The translations under genes were made by a program, and so were the position numbers. Positions 1 to 7,287 of a stretch of 36,847 nt of DNA are shown here, piece by piece (the first letter of the stretch is position 1; each line of letters opens with the position of its first letter). This stretch comes from Clostridia bacterium (GTDB lineage: Bacteria > Bacillota_A > Clostridia > Oscillospirales > CAG-272). The notes under the pieces are model-generated. The model saw only the letters and a program-made list of their open reading frames with translations. It did no database searches and had not been told where the DNA came from. Where the stretch lies: the NCBI GenBank assembly GCA_017462125.1, contig JAFTRQ010000123.1:1-36847 (forward strand), read 5' to 3'.

Positions 1-659
1 CCAAGGCAGACTTGCTTAACGAGGCGCTTAATCAGGCGAGAATTGAGGAAACCGGACTTAACATTCCCAAGGTGCTTGAGGTTACTATGATCGACGGCAA
101 GTGGGCGATCGTTTCCGAGTTCATTAAGGGCAAGACCTTGGCACAGCTTATGACAGAAGAGCCTGAGAAGAAGAACGAGTATATCGAGCTTCTCGTTGAC
201 CTTCAGATGAGCGTTCACGCAAAAACCTGCCCCCTTCTCAACAAGCTGAAGGACAAAATGAGCCGCAAGATCGCCCAGACCGAGCTTGACGCTACCACAC
301 GTTACGATCTTCACACCCGCCTCGAGGGTATGCCTAAGCACAATAAGGTCTGCCACGGCGACTTCAATCCCTCCAACATCATTATTGCCGAGGACGGCAC
401 TCCCTATATCCTCGACTGGTCTCACGCAACTCAGGGTAATGCATCCGCAGACGTTGCGCGCACATACCTTCTCTTCTGGCTGAACGGCGATATCAGCGGC
501 GCGGAGCTTTATCTCGATCTCTTCTGCAAGAAGAGCGACACCGCAAAGCAGTACGTTCAGAAGTGGATGCCTATCGTAGCGGCATCTCAGTCGGTGAAGG
601 GCAACGAAAAGGAGCGCGAGTTCCTTATGTCCTGGGTCGGCGTTGTGGATTACCAGTAA
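1..659 (+). CDS. Phosphotransferase of the APH/choline kinase family (5' end cut by window edge)
   Basis: The reading frame is open from base 3 with no convincing start, and residues before the first possible start codon (KAD at 3-11) already fit the family, so the gene begins upstream of the window. About 219 residues are visible. The Brenner-type catalytic loop reads VCHGDFNPSN (catalytic Asp in HGD, metal-binding Asn) and is followed by the metal-binding ILDWSHA motif. Both are diagnostic for the aminoglycoside phosphotransferase/choline kinase/APH fold. The ATP-binding N-terminal lobe is mostly missing here; EFIKGKTLAQLM looks like the hinge. Substrate cannot be told: small alcohols, choline-like compounds, sugars or proteins are all possible, and resistance to aminoglycosides should not be assumed. 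It lies 110 bases upstream of the hydrogenase operon in the same direction, separated by a palindromic repeat that could terminate it. Confidence 0.85.
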   Translation, partial: KADLLNEALNQARIEETGLNIPKVLEVTMIDGKWAIVSEFIKGKTLAQLMTEEPEKKNEYIELLVDLQMSVHAKTCPLLNKLKDKMSRKIAQTELDATTRYDLHTRLEGMPKHNKVCHGDFNPSNIIIAEDGTPYILDWSHATQGNASADVARTYLLFWLNGDISGAELYLDLFCKKSDTAKQYVQKWMPIVAASQSVKGNEKEREFLMSWVGVVDYQ

Positions 660-669
660 TAAGTATCCC

Positions 670-743
670 GGGGCTTGCCCCCGTACCCCACTCGGAACCT
701 TTTTTAAGGAAAAAGGTTCCGAGACCTCCAAAAACTTTTATAA
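670..743. repeat. Palindromic intergenic repeat, copy 1 (GGGGC hairpin plus long stem)
   Basis: A GGGGCTTGCCCC hairpin and GTACCCC are followed by a 14-bp perfect stem (691-704 paired with 710-723, loop AAGG-like) and then CAAAAACTTTT. A second copy with the same order lies at 36740-36811, but the bases of its long stem differ while pairing is kept. It may act as a terminator for the kinase gene, because the loop-side arm ends in a T run. Confidence 0.75.
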
Positions 744-769
744 AAACTAATTGAAAGAGGAATAGAATT

Positions 770-1012
770 ATGATAAAGATCACAGTTTGTATCGGAAGCT
801 CCTGCCACATCAAGGGCTCCCGTCAGGTAGTAGAGCAGCTTCAGTATCTCATCGCTGAGAACAATCTCGGTGACAAGGTAGAGCTTGGCGGTACCTTCTG
901 TATGGGAAAGTGCCAACAGGGTGTATGTGTAACGGTAAATGACTCCTTCCATTCCGTTACCCCCGAAAACGTAGGAGAGTTCTTCGCTAAAGAAGTTCTT
1001 GCAAAGGTATAA
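770..1012 (+). CDS. Thioredoxin-like [2Fe-2S] ferredoxin (NuoE-like), first of a tandem pair
   Basis: This 80-residue protein has the four-cysteine pattern of thioredoxin-fold [2Fe-2S] proteins: CIGSSC near residues 7-12 and CMGKC near 44-48. The family includes the C-terminal domain of NuoE/HydC and free-standing clostridial ferredoxins associated with hydrogenases. It most likely carries electrons in the cytoplasm for the hydrogenase-like proteins encoded directly downstream. The start is ATG at 770, preceded by GAAAGAGG at about 9 nt. The next gene begins 2 bases after the stop, so the two are cotranscribed and probably translationally coupled. No clear promoter was seen between 660 and 770, so transcription may come from an unseen start or from the kinase upstream. 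The fold is confident; the redox partner is inferred from context. Confidence 0.88.
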   Translation: MIKITVCIGSSCHIKGSRQVVEQLQYLIAENNLGDKVELGGTFCMGKCQQGVCVTVNDSFHSVTPENVGEFFAKEVLAKV

Positions 1013-1014
1013 TT

Positions 1015-1278
1015 ATGTTATTCGTTCAGATATGTGTTGGCTCGTCTTGCCACCTCAAGGGCTCTCAGGATATCGTTGAGCTTCTTGAAAAAGCCATAGA
1101 AGAACATCATATCAACGATGAGGTCGTGCTTTCCGGTAGCTTCTGCATCGGAAAGTGCAACCGAGTCGGTGTTACCGTACAGGTAAACGATGACGTTCAC
1201 GTAGGTGTGACGAGAGAAAATTTCAGAGAATTCTTCAAGAAAAATATACTTGATGTTATAGAAAGTGAAAGGAGTTGA
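1015..1278 (+). CDS. Thioredoxin-like [2Fe-2S] ferredoxin (NuoE-like), second of a tandem pair
   Basis: This 87-residue paralogue of the preceding gene has the same cysteine spacing (CVGSSC at residues 7-12, then FCIGKC) and the same HIKGS/HLKGS and VTRENF/VTPENV landmarks, so the pair arose by tandem duplication. It differs by a charged C-terminal tail (DVIESERS). Its stop at 1276-1278 lies between the ribosome binding site and the start of the sensory hydrogenase, so translation of the two is tightly linked. It is likely an electron carrier for the hydrogenase module. Having two divergent copies suggests two partners or two redox potentials, which the sequence does not show. Confidence 0.87.
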   Translation: MLFVQICVGSSCHLKGSQDIVELLEKAIEEHHINDEVVLSGSFCIGKCNRVGVTVQVNDDVHVGVTRENFREFFKKNILDVIESERS

Positions 1279-1283
1279 CGGAT

Positions 1284-2963
1284 ATGGCAAATTGCTTGAC
1301 ACTTAAAAAATCGAACTGCAAAAACTGCTACAAATGTATCCGTCACTGCCCCGTAAAGGCGATTCGTTTTTCGGGTAACCAAGCGCATATTAGAGGCAAT
1401 GAGTGCCTTTTGTGCGGTCATTGTTTTGTTGTTTGTCCCCAAAACGCAAAGGAGATCGTTGACAGCACCGAGAAGGCGAGAGTATTGCTTCAGAGCAAGG
1501 ATCCCGTCATTGTGAGCCTTGCCCCCTCGTTTATTGCCAACTACGAGGGCGTTGGAATAGAATCAATGCGCCGAGCTTTAAAGAAGCTGGGCTTTTACGA
1601 CGTTGAGGAGACCGCTATCGGTGCAACTATGGTTAAGACCGAATATGAGCGTATGCTCCGTGAGGATGATAGGGATATTATAATCTCCTCCTGCTGTCAC
1701 TCGGTCAATCTGCTCATCCAAAAATACTTTCCCTCATGTCTTGAATATCTTGCCGACGTTATGTCGCCTATGCAGGCGCACTGCGCGGATATAAAGAAGA
1801 GATATCCCGGCGCCAAAACCGTATTTATCGGCCCTTGCGTGGCGAAAAAGGACGAAGCAGAATATTACGAGGGGCTGGTTGACGCAGTTCTCACCTTTGA
1901 AGAGCTTACCAACTGGCTGAAAGCCGAAAAGATCGAGCTTGAAAGGGAAGTGGACAACACTAGGGAGAGCCGCGCCCGTTTCTTCCCCACCACCGGTGGA
2001 GTCTTGAAAACAATGGCTCAAAACGCTCCCGGATATACTTATCTTGCCATAGACGGCGTTGAAAACTGTATGTCTGCTCTCAAGGACATCGAAAGCGGCA
2101 AAATACACAAATGCTTCATCGAAATGTCTGCTTGCGTAGGTAGCTGTATCGGTGGACCCGTTATGGAAAAGTATCACAAATCGTCAACCATAAAGGATTA
2201 CATCACGGTTTCCGACTATGCGGGCGAGCGCGACTTTGACGTGGCTCAGCCCGACCCCGTAAGTCTGAAAAAGCACTTTTCAATGATCGAGCACAGATTA
2301 GCTCCTCCCTCCGAAAACGAGATCATGTCGGTTCTCCGTCAGATGGGCAAGTTCAAGCCCTCCGACGAGCTGAACTGTGGCTCCTGCGGCTACAATTCCT
2401 GCCGTGAAAAGGCTATCGCTATCATTCAGGGTAAGGCGGAAAGCTCTATGTGCCTCCCCTTCCTCAAGGACAAGGCGGAGAGCTTCTCGGATACCATTGT
2501 TAAGAACACCCCCAACGGACTTATCGCGCTGAACGAAAATCTCGAGGTTCAGCAGATCAATGCCGCCGCGCGTAAGATCATGAATATCCGCTCCGAGAGC
2601 GATGTGCTCGGAGAGCCCGTAGTCAGAATTCTCGATCCCGCGGTATTCATTAAGGTTATGGAGACCGGCAGAAGTGTTCGTGACCAGCGAGTTTACCTTG
2701 CTGAATATAAGAAATACATCAGACAAACGGTAGTTTACGATCCCGATTCCCGTATGCTTGTGGGCATTATGCGCGACATCACCGACGAGGAGTCCGAGAG
2801 AGAAAAGAAGGCAATGATGAACAAGAAGACCGTTGAGGTCGCTGACAGCGTGGTCGAAAAGCAGATGAGGATCGTTCAGGAGATCGCATCCTTGCTTGGC
2901 GAGACAGCAGCTGAGACCAAAATTGCGCTGACCAAATTAAAGGAGTCTATCGACGATGAATGA
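1284..2963 (+). CDS. Group C (sensory-type) [FeFe]-hydrogenase with 4Fe-4S and PAS domains
   Basis: ATG at 1284 is chosen because AAAGGAG at 1268-1274 sits 9 nt upstream; a TTG at 1275 overlaps that site. The 559-residue protein has, in order: two [4Fe-4S] motifs (Cys at about 12, 15, 18, 22 and 41, 44, 47, 51); an H-cluster domain with L1 SSCCHSV (135-141), L2 GPCVAKK (183-189) and L3 MSACVGSCIGG (281-291); a further four-Cys cluster CGSCGYNSC...C (365-390); a PAS domain (about 400-500); and a charged helical tail. PAS-bearing hydrogenases with these L motifs are the group C enzymes, thought to sense H2 or redox state rather than to turn over H2. His replaces the usual Pro after the CC of L1. 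The next gene, a PP2C-type phosphatase, overlaps by 8 bases, fitting a phosphatase-linked sensor. There is no kinase domain. The sensory role is inferred. Confidence 0.9.
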   Translation: MANCLTLKKSNCKNCYKCIRHCPVKAIRFSGNQAHIRGNECLLCGHCFVVCPQNAKEIVDSTEKARVLLQSKDPVIVSLAPSFIANYEGVGIESMRRALKKLGFYDVEETAIGATMVKTEYERMLREDDRDIIISSCCHSVNLLIQKYFPSCLEYLADVMSPMQAHCADIKKRYPGAKTVFIGPCVAKKDEAEYYEGLVDAVLTFEELTNWLKAEKIELEREVDNTRESRARFFPTTGGVLKTMAQNAPGYTYLAIDGVENCMSALKDIESGKIHKCFIEMSACVGSCIGGPVMEKYHKSSTIKDYITVSDYAGERDFDVAQPDPVSLKKHFSMIEHRLAPPSENEIMSVLRQMGKFKPSDELNCGSCGYNSCREKAIAIIQGKAESSMCLPFLKDKAESFSDTIVKNTPNGLIALNENLEVQQINAAARKIMNIRSESDVLGEPVVRILDPAVFIKVMETGRSVRDQRVYLAEYKKYIRQTVVYDPDSRMLVGIMRDITDEESEREKKAMMNKKTVEVADSVVEKQMRIVQEIASLLGETAAETKIALTKLKESIDDE

Positions 2964-4128
2964 TTTGTGTGCAGATATAGGATATAAAAGCATCAATCAC
3001 GTCGGCGAGGAGCTTTGCGGTGACCACGTAGACATCGTAGAGGAAAACGAAAATTCAACCGTCATCGTGTTGGCTGACGGTCTTGGCTCGGGCGTTAAGG
3101 CGAGTATTCTTTCCACCCTTACCTCCAAGATCATCTCTACAATGATGGCGGCGGGGCTTCCCATTGAGGAATGTGTGTCTACCATAGCCGCAACTCTTCC
3201 CGTTTGCTCGGTGCGAGGCGTGGCATATTCCACGTTTACCATTATTCATCTAAAGAATAATGAAATAGCCGAGATCATTCAGTACGACAATCCTCAGGTG
3301 ATCGTAATAAGAGGCTACGATATTTACGATTACCCAAAGACCGAAATGAACATCGGCGGCAAAAAAATATATAAGTCCACCATCAAGCTCAGAGAGGATG
3401 ATGTGTTTGTCGCAATGAGCGACGGCTGTCCTCACGCAGGCATGGGTGGGAAATACAACTTCGGTTGGAAGCGTGATGATATTGCGGAGTATATGGTCGC
3501 TTGTGTGGCGGGCGGATTCACCGCCAAAAACCTTTCCACTATGCTTGTTGATGAATGCGATAAGCTCTACGGTCACAAGCCCGGCGACGATACAACCGCT
3601 TGCGTTGTCAAGATAAGAAAGAGAGAGCCTATGAATATTCTATTCGGTCCTCCCTCGAACCGCGACGATGCAAACAGAATGATGGCTCTCTTCTTTTCCA
3701 AGGAGGGCAAGCACATCATCTGTGGTGGTACTACCTCGTCCATCGCGTCAAAATATCTTGGCAAGCCCGTTCAGGCAAGCCTTAACTTTGAGCGAAGCGA
3801 CGTTCCGCCTATTGCCCACATCGAGGGTGTTGATCTTGTGACCGAGGGCGTTATTACCATGAATAAGGTCATTCAGTACGCCAATGATTACCTTGGTGAG
3901 AATGAGCTTTACGAGGAATGGAGCTTCAAGAAGGACGGCGCGTCGCTTATCAGCAGACTTCTGTTCGAGGAAGCTACCGACATAAACTTCTACGTGGGCA
4001 GAGCAGTCAATCCCGCCCATCAGAACCCCGATCTTCCCATCAATTTCAATATCAAAATGAATCTTGTTGAGGAATTATCGGCTTGTCTCAAAAAAATGGG
4101 CAAACGCATTAAAGTCAGTTATTTTTAA
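2956..4128 (+). CDS. SpoIIE/PP2C-type protein serine phosphatase linked to the sensory hydrogenase
   Basis: The 390-residue product starts at ATG 2956, overlapping the hydrogenase stop in ATGAATGA, with AAAGGAG about 10 nt upstream. Residues 1-220 carry the PP2C metal-binding signatures VLADGLGSG (near 38-46), AMSDG (near 153-157) and GDDTTA (near 211-216), so it should be a metal-dependent Ser/Thr phosphatase. Residues 225-390 form a second domain I do not recognise (ILFGPPSNRDDANRM, IICGGTTSS, VTEGVITM), which recurs with hydrogenase-associated phosphatases of Clostridia as I recall them. No membrane segment is present, so this is not sporulation SpoIIE itself. The natural target would be a phosphorylated anti-sigma antagonist or regulator, but none is encoded in the window. 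Enzyme class is confident; pathway is inferred. Confidence 0.87.
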   Translation: MNDLCADIGYKSINHVGEELCGDHVDIVEENENSTVIVLADGLGSGVKASILSTLTSKIISTMMAAGLPIEECVSTIAATLPVCSVRGVAYSTFTIIHLKNNEIAEIIQYDNPQVIVIRGYDIYDYPKTEMNIGGKKIYKSTIKLREDDVFVAMSDGCPHAGMGGKYNFGWKRDDIAEYMVACVAGGFTAKNLSTMLVDECDKLYGHKPGDDTTACVVKIRKREPMNILFGPPSNRDDANRMMALFFSKEGKHIICGGTTSSIASKYLGKPVQASLNFERSDVPPIAHIEGVDLVTEGVITMNKVIQYANDYLGENELYEEWSFKKDGASLISRLLFEEATDINFYVGRAVNPAHQNPDLPINFNIKMNLVEELSACLKKMGKRIKVSYF

Positions 4129-4138
4129 GAGGTGCAGT

Positions 4139-5569
4139 ATGCGTAAATTTGATACAAAAGTACAACATTTGAAATATAAGGTCTTACGCGAAGTGGCACG
4201 TCTCGCGTGGGAGGATAAATTGCTTGAGAATATTATGGACATTCCCAAAAACATCATCCCCGGTAACGAGCCTACGATGCGCTGTTGTGTATACAAGGAG
4301 AGAGCCATCCTTGGTGAGCGCGTTAAGCTCGCTGTGGGCGGCGACAAGAATAACCCCAACATAATTGAGGTCATCGACATTGCCTGCGACGAGTGCCCCG
4401 TTGGCGGTTATGAGGTGACCAACGCCTGCCGCGGCTGTCTTGCACACCGTTGCGAGGACGTGTGTAGATTCGGCGCAATCACCTTCGACCGCGACCACGT
4501 GGCGCATATCGACAAATCAAAGTGTAAGGAATGCGGCGCCTGCGCAAAGGTATGCCCCTACACTGCTATCGTCAGCCGCAAGCGTCCCTGCCAGAATGCC
4601 TGCAAGGTCAAGGCAATCTCTATGAACGAGCAAAAGGCCGCGGCTATCGATAACTCCAAGTGCATACAGTGTGGCGCGTGCGTATATCAGTGCCCCTTCG
4701 GCGCCATTATGGATAAGTCATTTATGGTAAATGCCATTGATATTCTTAAAAAGAGCGAGCGCAACACGAGAGGTGGCAACTACAAGGTCTATGCCGTTGT
4801 TGCACCCTCGATCTCCAGCCAGTTCTCTTATGCAAAGCTGGGTCAAGTGGTTACGGGACTTAAAAAGCTTGGCTTCCACGACGTTATCGAGGCGGCACTC
4901 GGCGCGGATATGGTGGCTATGGCTGAAGCACGCGAGCTTTCCGAGAAGGGACTTCTCACAAGCTCCTGTTGCCCCGCATTCGTGCAGTACATAAAATCGA
5001 CGTTTCCGAACCTTGTAGAGCATATTTCGCATAATATGTCGCCTATGGCAGTGCTTGCGAAATACATCAAGGAATCAACTCCTAACGCAAAGGTCATCTT
5101 CATCGGCCCGTGCACCGCTAAAAAAGCAGAGGCACAGCTTGAAGAAGTCAAGCCCTGGGTTGATACTGTCCTTACCTTTGAGGAGCTTCAAGCGCTGTTT
5201 GACAGCCGCGATCTTGACCTTGCATCTCTTGAGGAGGGCGTTCTTGATAACGCATCCTACTTCGGACGAATCTTTGCCCGTAGCGGAGGCCTTACCGATG
5301 CGGCAGCGCAGGCAATGAAGGAGCAAAATATCGACTTTGAGATCAAGCCCGTTGTATGTGACGGAATCGAGGCCTGCCGTATGGCTCTGCTGAAGCTGAG
5401 TAAGGGCGCGCTTGATGGTAACTTCATCGAGGGAATGGCTTGCGTCGGCGGTTGTATCGGTGGCGCAGGTTGTCTCACTCACGGTGAAAAGAGCAAGACC
5501 GATGTTGATAAGTACGGTCGCGAAGCACTTGAGAAGAACATCGGAGATGCAATATCTGTCTTAAAATGA
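4139..5569 (+). CDS. Group B [FeFe]-hydrogenase with N-terminal Fe-S clusters
   Basis: ATG at 4139 follows the ribosome binding site AAGAGGTG, 10 bases after the phosphatase stop; upstream in-frame codons overlap that gene and lack a binding site. The 476-residue protein carries a Cys-rich segment (C97, C100, C105, C109), then ferredoxin-like motifs (C129, C132, C135, C139; C151, C155; C175, C178, C181, C185). The H-cluster domain has L1 SSCCPAF (275-281), L2 IGPCTAKK (322-329) and L3 MACVGGCIGGAGC (433-445). The PAF ending of L1 and the GGAGC of L3 match group B hydrogenases rather than the TSCCPxW of group A. It should interconvert protons and H2 with ferredoxin in the cytoplasm. Maturases HydE, HydF and HydG are not encoded here. 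It is the last gene before a strong terminator. Confidence 0.92.
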   Translation: MRKFDTKVQHLKYKVLREVARLAWEDKLLENIMDIPKNIIPGNEPTMRCCVYKERAILGERVKLAVGGDKNNPNIIEVIDIACDECPVGGYEVTNACRGCLAHRCEDVCRFGAITFDRDHVAHIDKSKCKECGACAKVCPYTAIVSRKRPCQNACKVKAISMNEQKAAAIDNSKCIQCGACVYQCPFGAIMDKSFMVNAIDILKKSERNTRGGNYKVYAVVAPSISSQFSYAKLGQVVTGLKKLGFHDVIEAALGADMVAMAEARELSEKGLLTSSCCPAFVQYIKSTFPNLVEHISHNMSPMAVLAKYIKESTPNAKVIFIGPCTAKKAEAQLEEVKPWVDTVLTFEELQALFDSRDLDLASLEEGVLDNASYFGRIFARSGGLTDAAAQAMKEQNIDFEIKPVVCDGIEACRMALLKLSKGALDGNFIEGMACVGGCIGGAGCLTHGEKSKTDVDKYGREALEKNIGDAISVLK

Positions 5570-5604
5570 AATAATTGATAACAGTCTTAATTGTCTGATC
5601 GGCA

Positions 5605-5652
5605 AATCAGTCTGATGTTTGTATGCTGCTTTGCAGCGAAGGAAGACTGATT
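5605..5652. repeat. Nested inverted repeat after the hydrogenase operon
   Basis: AATCAGTCT at 5605-5613 is perfectly complementary to AGACTGATT at 5644-5652, and inside lies a second hairpin, GCTGC-TTT-GCAGC (5625-5637). The outer stem is followed by six A on the plus strand and so is not a terminator in either direction. It may fold in the operon mRNA 3' end, or be a relic of a small repeat. Confidence 0.6.
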
Positions 5653-5672
5653 AAAAAACCGGATAAAACTAC

Positions 5673-5717
5673 GCGGTGACCGCTCTTCGTGCTGACAGAG
5701 CGGTTGCCGCTTTTTTT
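5673..5717 (+). terminator. Intrinsic terminator of the hydrogenase operon
   Basis: A 14-bp stem (5673-5686 with 5697-5710, two G-U pairs) with a 10-nt loop is followed directly by seven T. It ends the transcript that covers the ferredoxins, both hydrogenases and the phosphatase. Confidence 0.93.
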
Positions 5718-5870
5718 ACTCAAATTGTGGTATTTTGGTGGTGTTTGCGGCTTGATTTTGGAGCGAAATGGGAGCTAAATGGGAATTTGGAAACCGGCAC
5801 TTTTTATTATACCAAAAAAGCCCGTCCTTGCGAACAGGCCTTTGGATTTGTTTGCGGAATTGTTACGAAT
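5718..5870. repeat. Dispersed repeat with AGCCCGTCCTTGC core, copy 1
   Basis: The stretch CTCAAATTGTGG...ATACCAAAAAAG-CCCGTCCTTGC-GAACAGGCC-TTTGG...GTTTGC matches a second copy at 12386-12535 (CTCAATTGTGG...ATATCAAAAAG-CCCGTCCTTGC-CAACGGGC-TTTGG...ATTTGC) in order and spacing. The core forms a weak hairpin here, AGCCC.../...GGCCT, degraded relative to copy 2. No coding sequence is supported in this 150 bp. Confidence 0.65.
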
Positions 5871-5920
5871 AAAATCGGTTTTTGATGATTTAGATTAGCA
5901 GTGAAGAAATATAATTTTTC

Positions 5921-5949
5921 TTGACATCAAGTAGTATTTGTGTTAGAAT
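5921..5949 (+). promoter_or_regulatory. Sigma-A promoter of the GH88 gene
   Basis: TTGACA (5921-5926), a 17-bp spacer and TAGAAT (5944-5949) preceded by TGT, which gives an extended -10. Transcription should start near 5956, about 40 nt before the ATG. Confidence 0.9.
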
Positions 5950-5996
5950 GATATAGATTTGAGAAAAATAGAATCCTCGGAAAGGACGAATGGGAA

Positions 5997-7217
5997 ATGT
6001 ACGGAGAAGTGACATTGCAAAATAAAGAACGCTTTTTAAAAAGTGTAGATTTACCACGTATAGAGGTGGAAAAAGCTATGGATCGTGCACTTTGGCGCCT
6101 TGAAAAAAATGCAGAAAAATTCGGCGACAAAATGGTGCAAGCTGTAGACGGAATACTGGAGACAAATAGCCGAGGTTTTTCCTTTAACCGCTACCGTGCA
6201 AGCGATAGGGTAACATGGAAAACAGGTATATGGACAGGACTTTATTGGCTTTCATACCTTTACAGTGGAGAAGATAAATTCCGCAAGGTTGCAGAAAGCC
6301 ACTTGAAGCATTATATTGAGGCATCAAAGCATCCCGAGCTTCATGACGACCACGATACAGGCTTCAAATTTACCCCGTCGTGTGTAGCGGCATATAAAAT
6401 AACAGGGAATGAAGAGGCGAGAGATGCGGCTTTGCGGGCGGCAGAAATATTGCTTGAGCATTGTTGCCCTATTAATAAATTTATCATTCGCATCGGCAAG
6501 CGCAGAGAAGGCGAGCCGCTTGATTTTTACCGTATGCTTGTAGACAGTATGATGAACGTAGCGCTTCTTTTCTGGGCATACGAAGAAACGGGAAAGGAAG
6601 CCTTCAGGAAAGCGGCAGTAGGTCATTATAAAACAACTGCGCAGTATTTGATTCGTGAGGATGGTTCCTCATATCATCATTATCAGTTTAATCCCAAAAC
6701 GCTTGAGCCGATGTACGGTGTGACGCATCAGGGGCATAGAGATGAATCGTGTTGGAGCAGAGGACATGCGTGGCTTGTGTATGGCTATCCCGTTGCATAC
6801 CGTTATACCAAGGATGAGGAGATTAAGGATATTCATAAATCGGTTTCATACTTTTTGATGGACCATCTCCCCAAAGATAGCCTGCCTTATTGGGATTTTG
6901 ATTTCACAGACGGTAGCTATGAACCGCGTGACAGCTCTGCAAGCGCGATTTCTCTTTGCGGATTGTATGAAATGTGTAAGTTCCTGCCTGACGGCTCGCA
7001 GCAAAAGCTGTTATATCAGAACGCGGCGGATGAGATGCTAAAATCACTCCTTACAATTTGTGAGAATAAAAACGAGGAAACGGACTGCTTGCTTGGTTAT
7101 GTAACAAATTCACGTCCGCATTGTCAGGTTATAGAAAACTGTGAACCATTCGGAGACTATTTCTTCTTTGAAGCACTCGTTAGAAAATTAAAGCCTGATT
7201 TTGAATTGTTTTGGTAA
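5997..7217 (+). CDS. Glycoside hydrolase family 88, unsaturated glucuronyl hydrolase
   Basis: The ATG at 5997 has AAAGGAC about 9 nt upstream; the ATG at 5990 is out of frame. The 406-residue protein is an alpha/alpha-barrel enzyme with the GH88 landmarks: WKTGIWTGLYWLSY near residue 74, DDHDTGF with D120, LVDSMMN with D183, and DESCWSRGHAW near 245. In characterised GH88 enzymes the two equivalent Asp residues (D88 and D149 of the Bacillus enzyme) are catalytic, and their spacing is nearly the same here. The reaction is hydration-driven release of 4,5-unsaturated uronic acid from oligosaccharides made by polysaccharide lyases acting on glycosaminoglycans, pectin or similar acidic glycans. 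There is no signal peptide, so it acts in the cytoplasm on imported oligosaccharides. No lyase or transporter is nearby. GH105 is a related alternative, but the motifs favour GH88. Confidence 0.9.
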   Translation: MYGEVTLQNKERFLKSVDLPRIEVEKAMDRALWRLEKNAEKFGDKMVQAVDGILETNSRGFSFNRYRASDRVTWKTGIWTGLYWLSYLYSGEDKFRKVAESHLKHYIEASKHPELHDDHDTGFKFTPSCVAAYKITGNEEARDAALRAAEILLEHCCPINKFIIRIGKRREGEPLDFYRMLVDSMMNVALLFWAYEETGKEAFRKAAVGHYKTTAQYLIREDGSSYHHYQFNPKTLEPMYGVTHQGHRDESCWSRGHAWLVYGYPVAYRYTKDEEIKDIHKSVSYFLMDHLPKDSLPYWDFDFTDGSYEPRDSSASAISLCGLYEMCKFLPDGSQQKLLYQNAADEMLKSLLTICENKNEETDCLLGYVTNSRPHCQVIENCEPFGDYFFFEALVRKLKPDFELFW

Positions 7218-7287
7218 TATGAAAAGGAAGTAAGTTGTTTTAAAAAGTACACAAGGATGGTATTGACTGATTTCACTTGTGTGCTTT

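Noticed and set aside
1..659. Calling the first gene an aminoglycoside resistance gene
   Set aside because: The APH fold is shared with choline, homoserine and sugar kinases, and nothing beyond the catalytic motifs points to drug modification.
2956..4128. Naming the phosphatase as sporulation gene spoIIE
   Set aside because: It lacks the membrane-spanning N-terminal region of SpoIIE and sits with hydrogenases; only the PP2C domain is shared.
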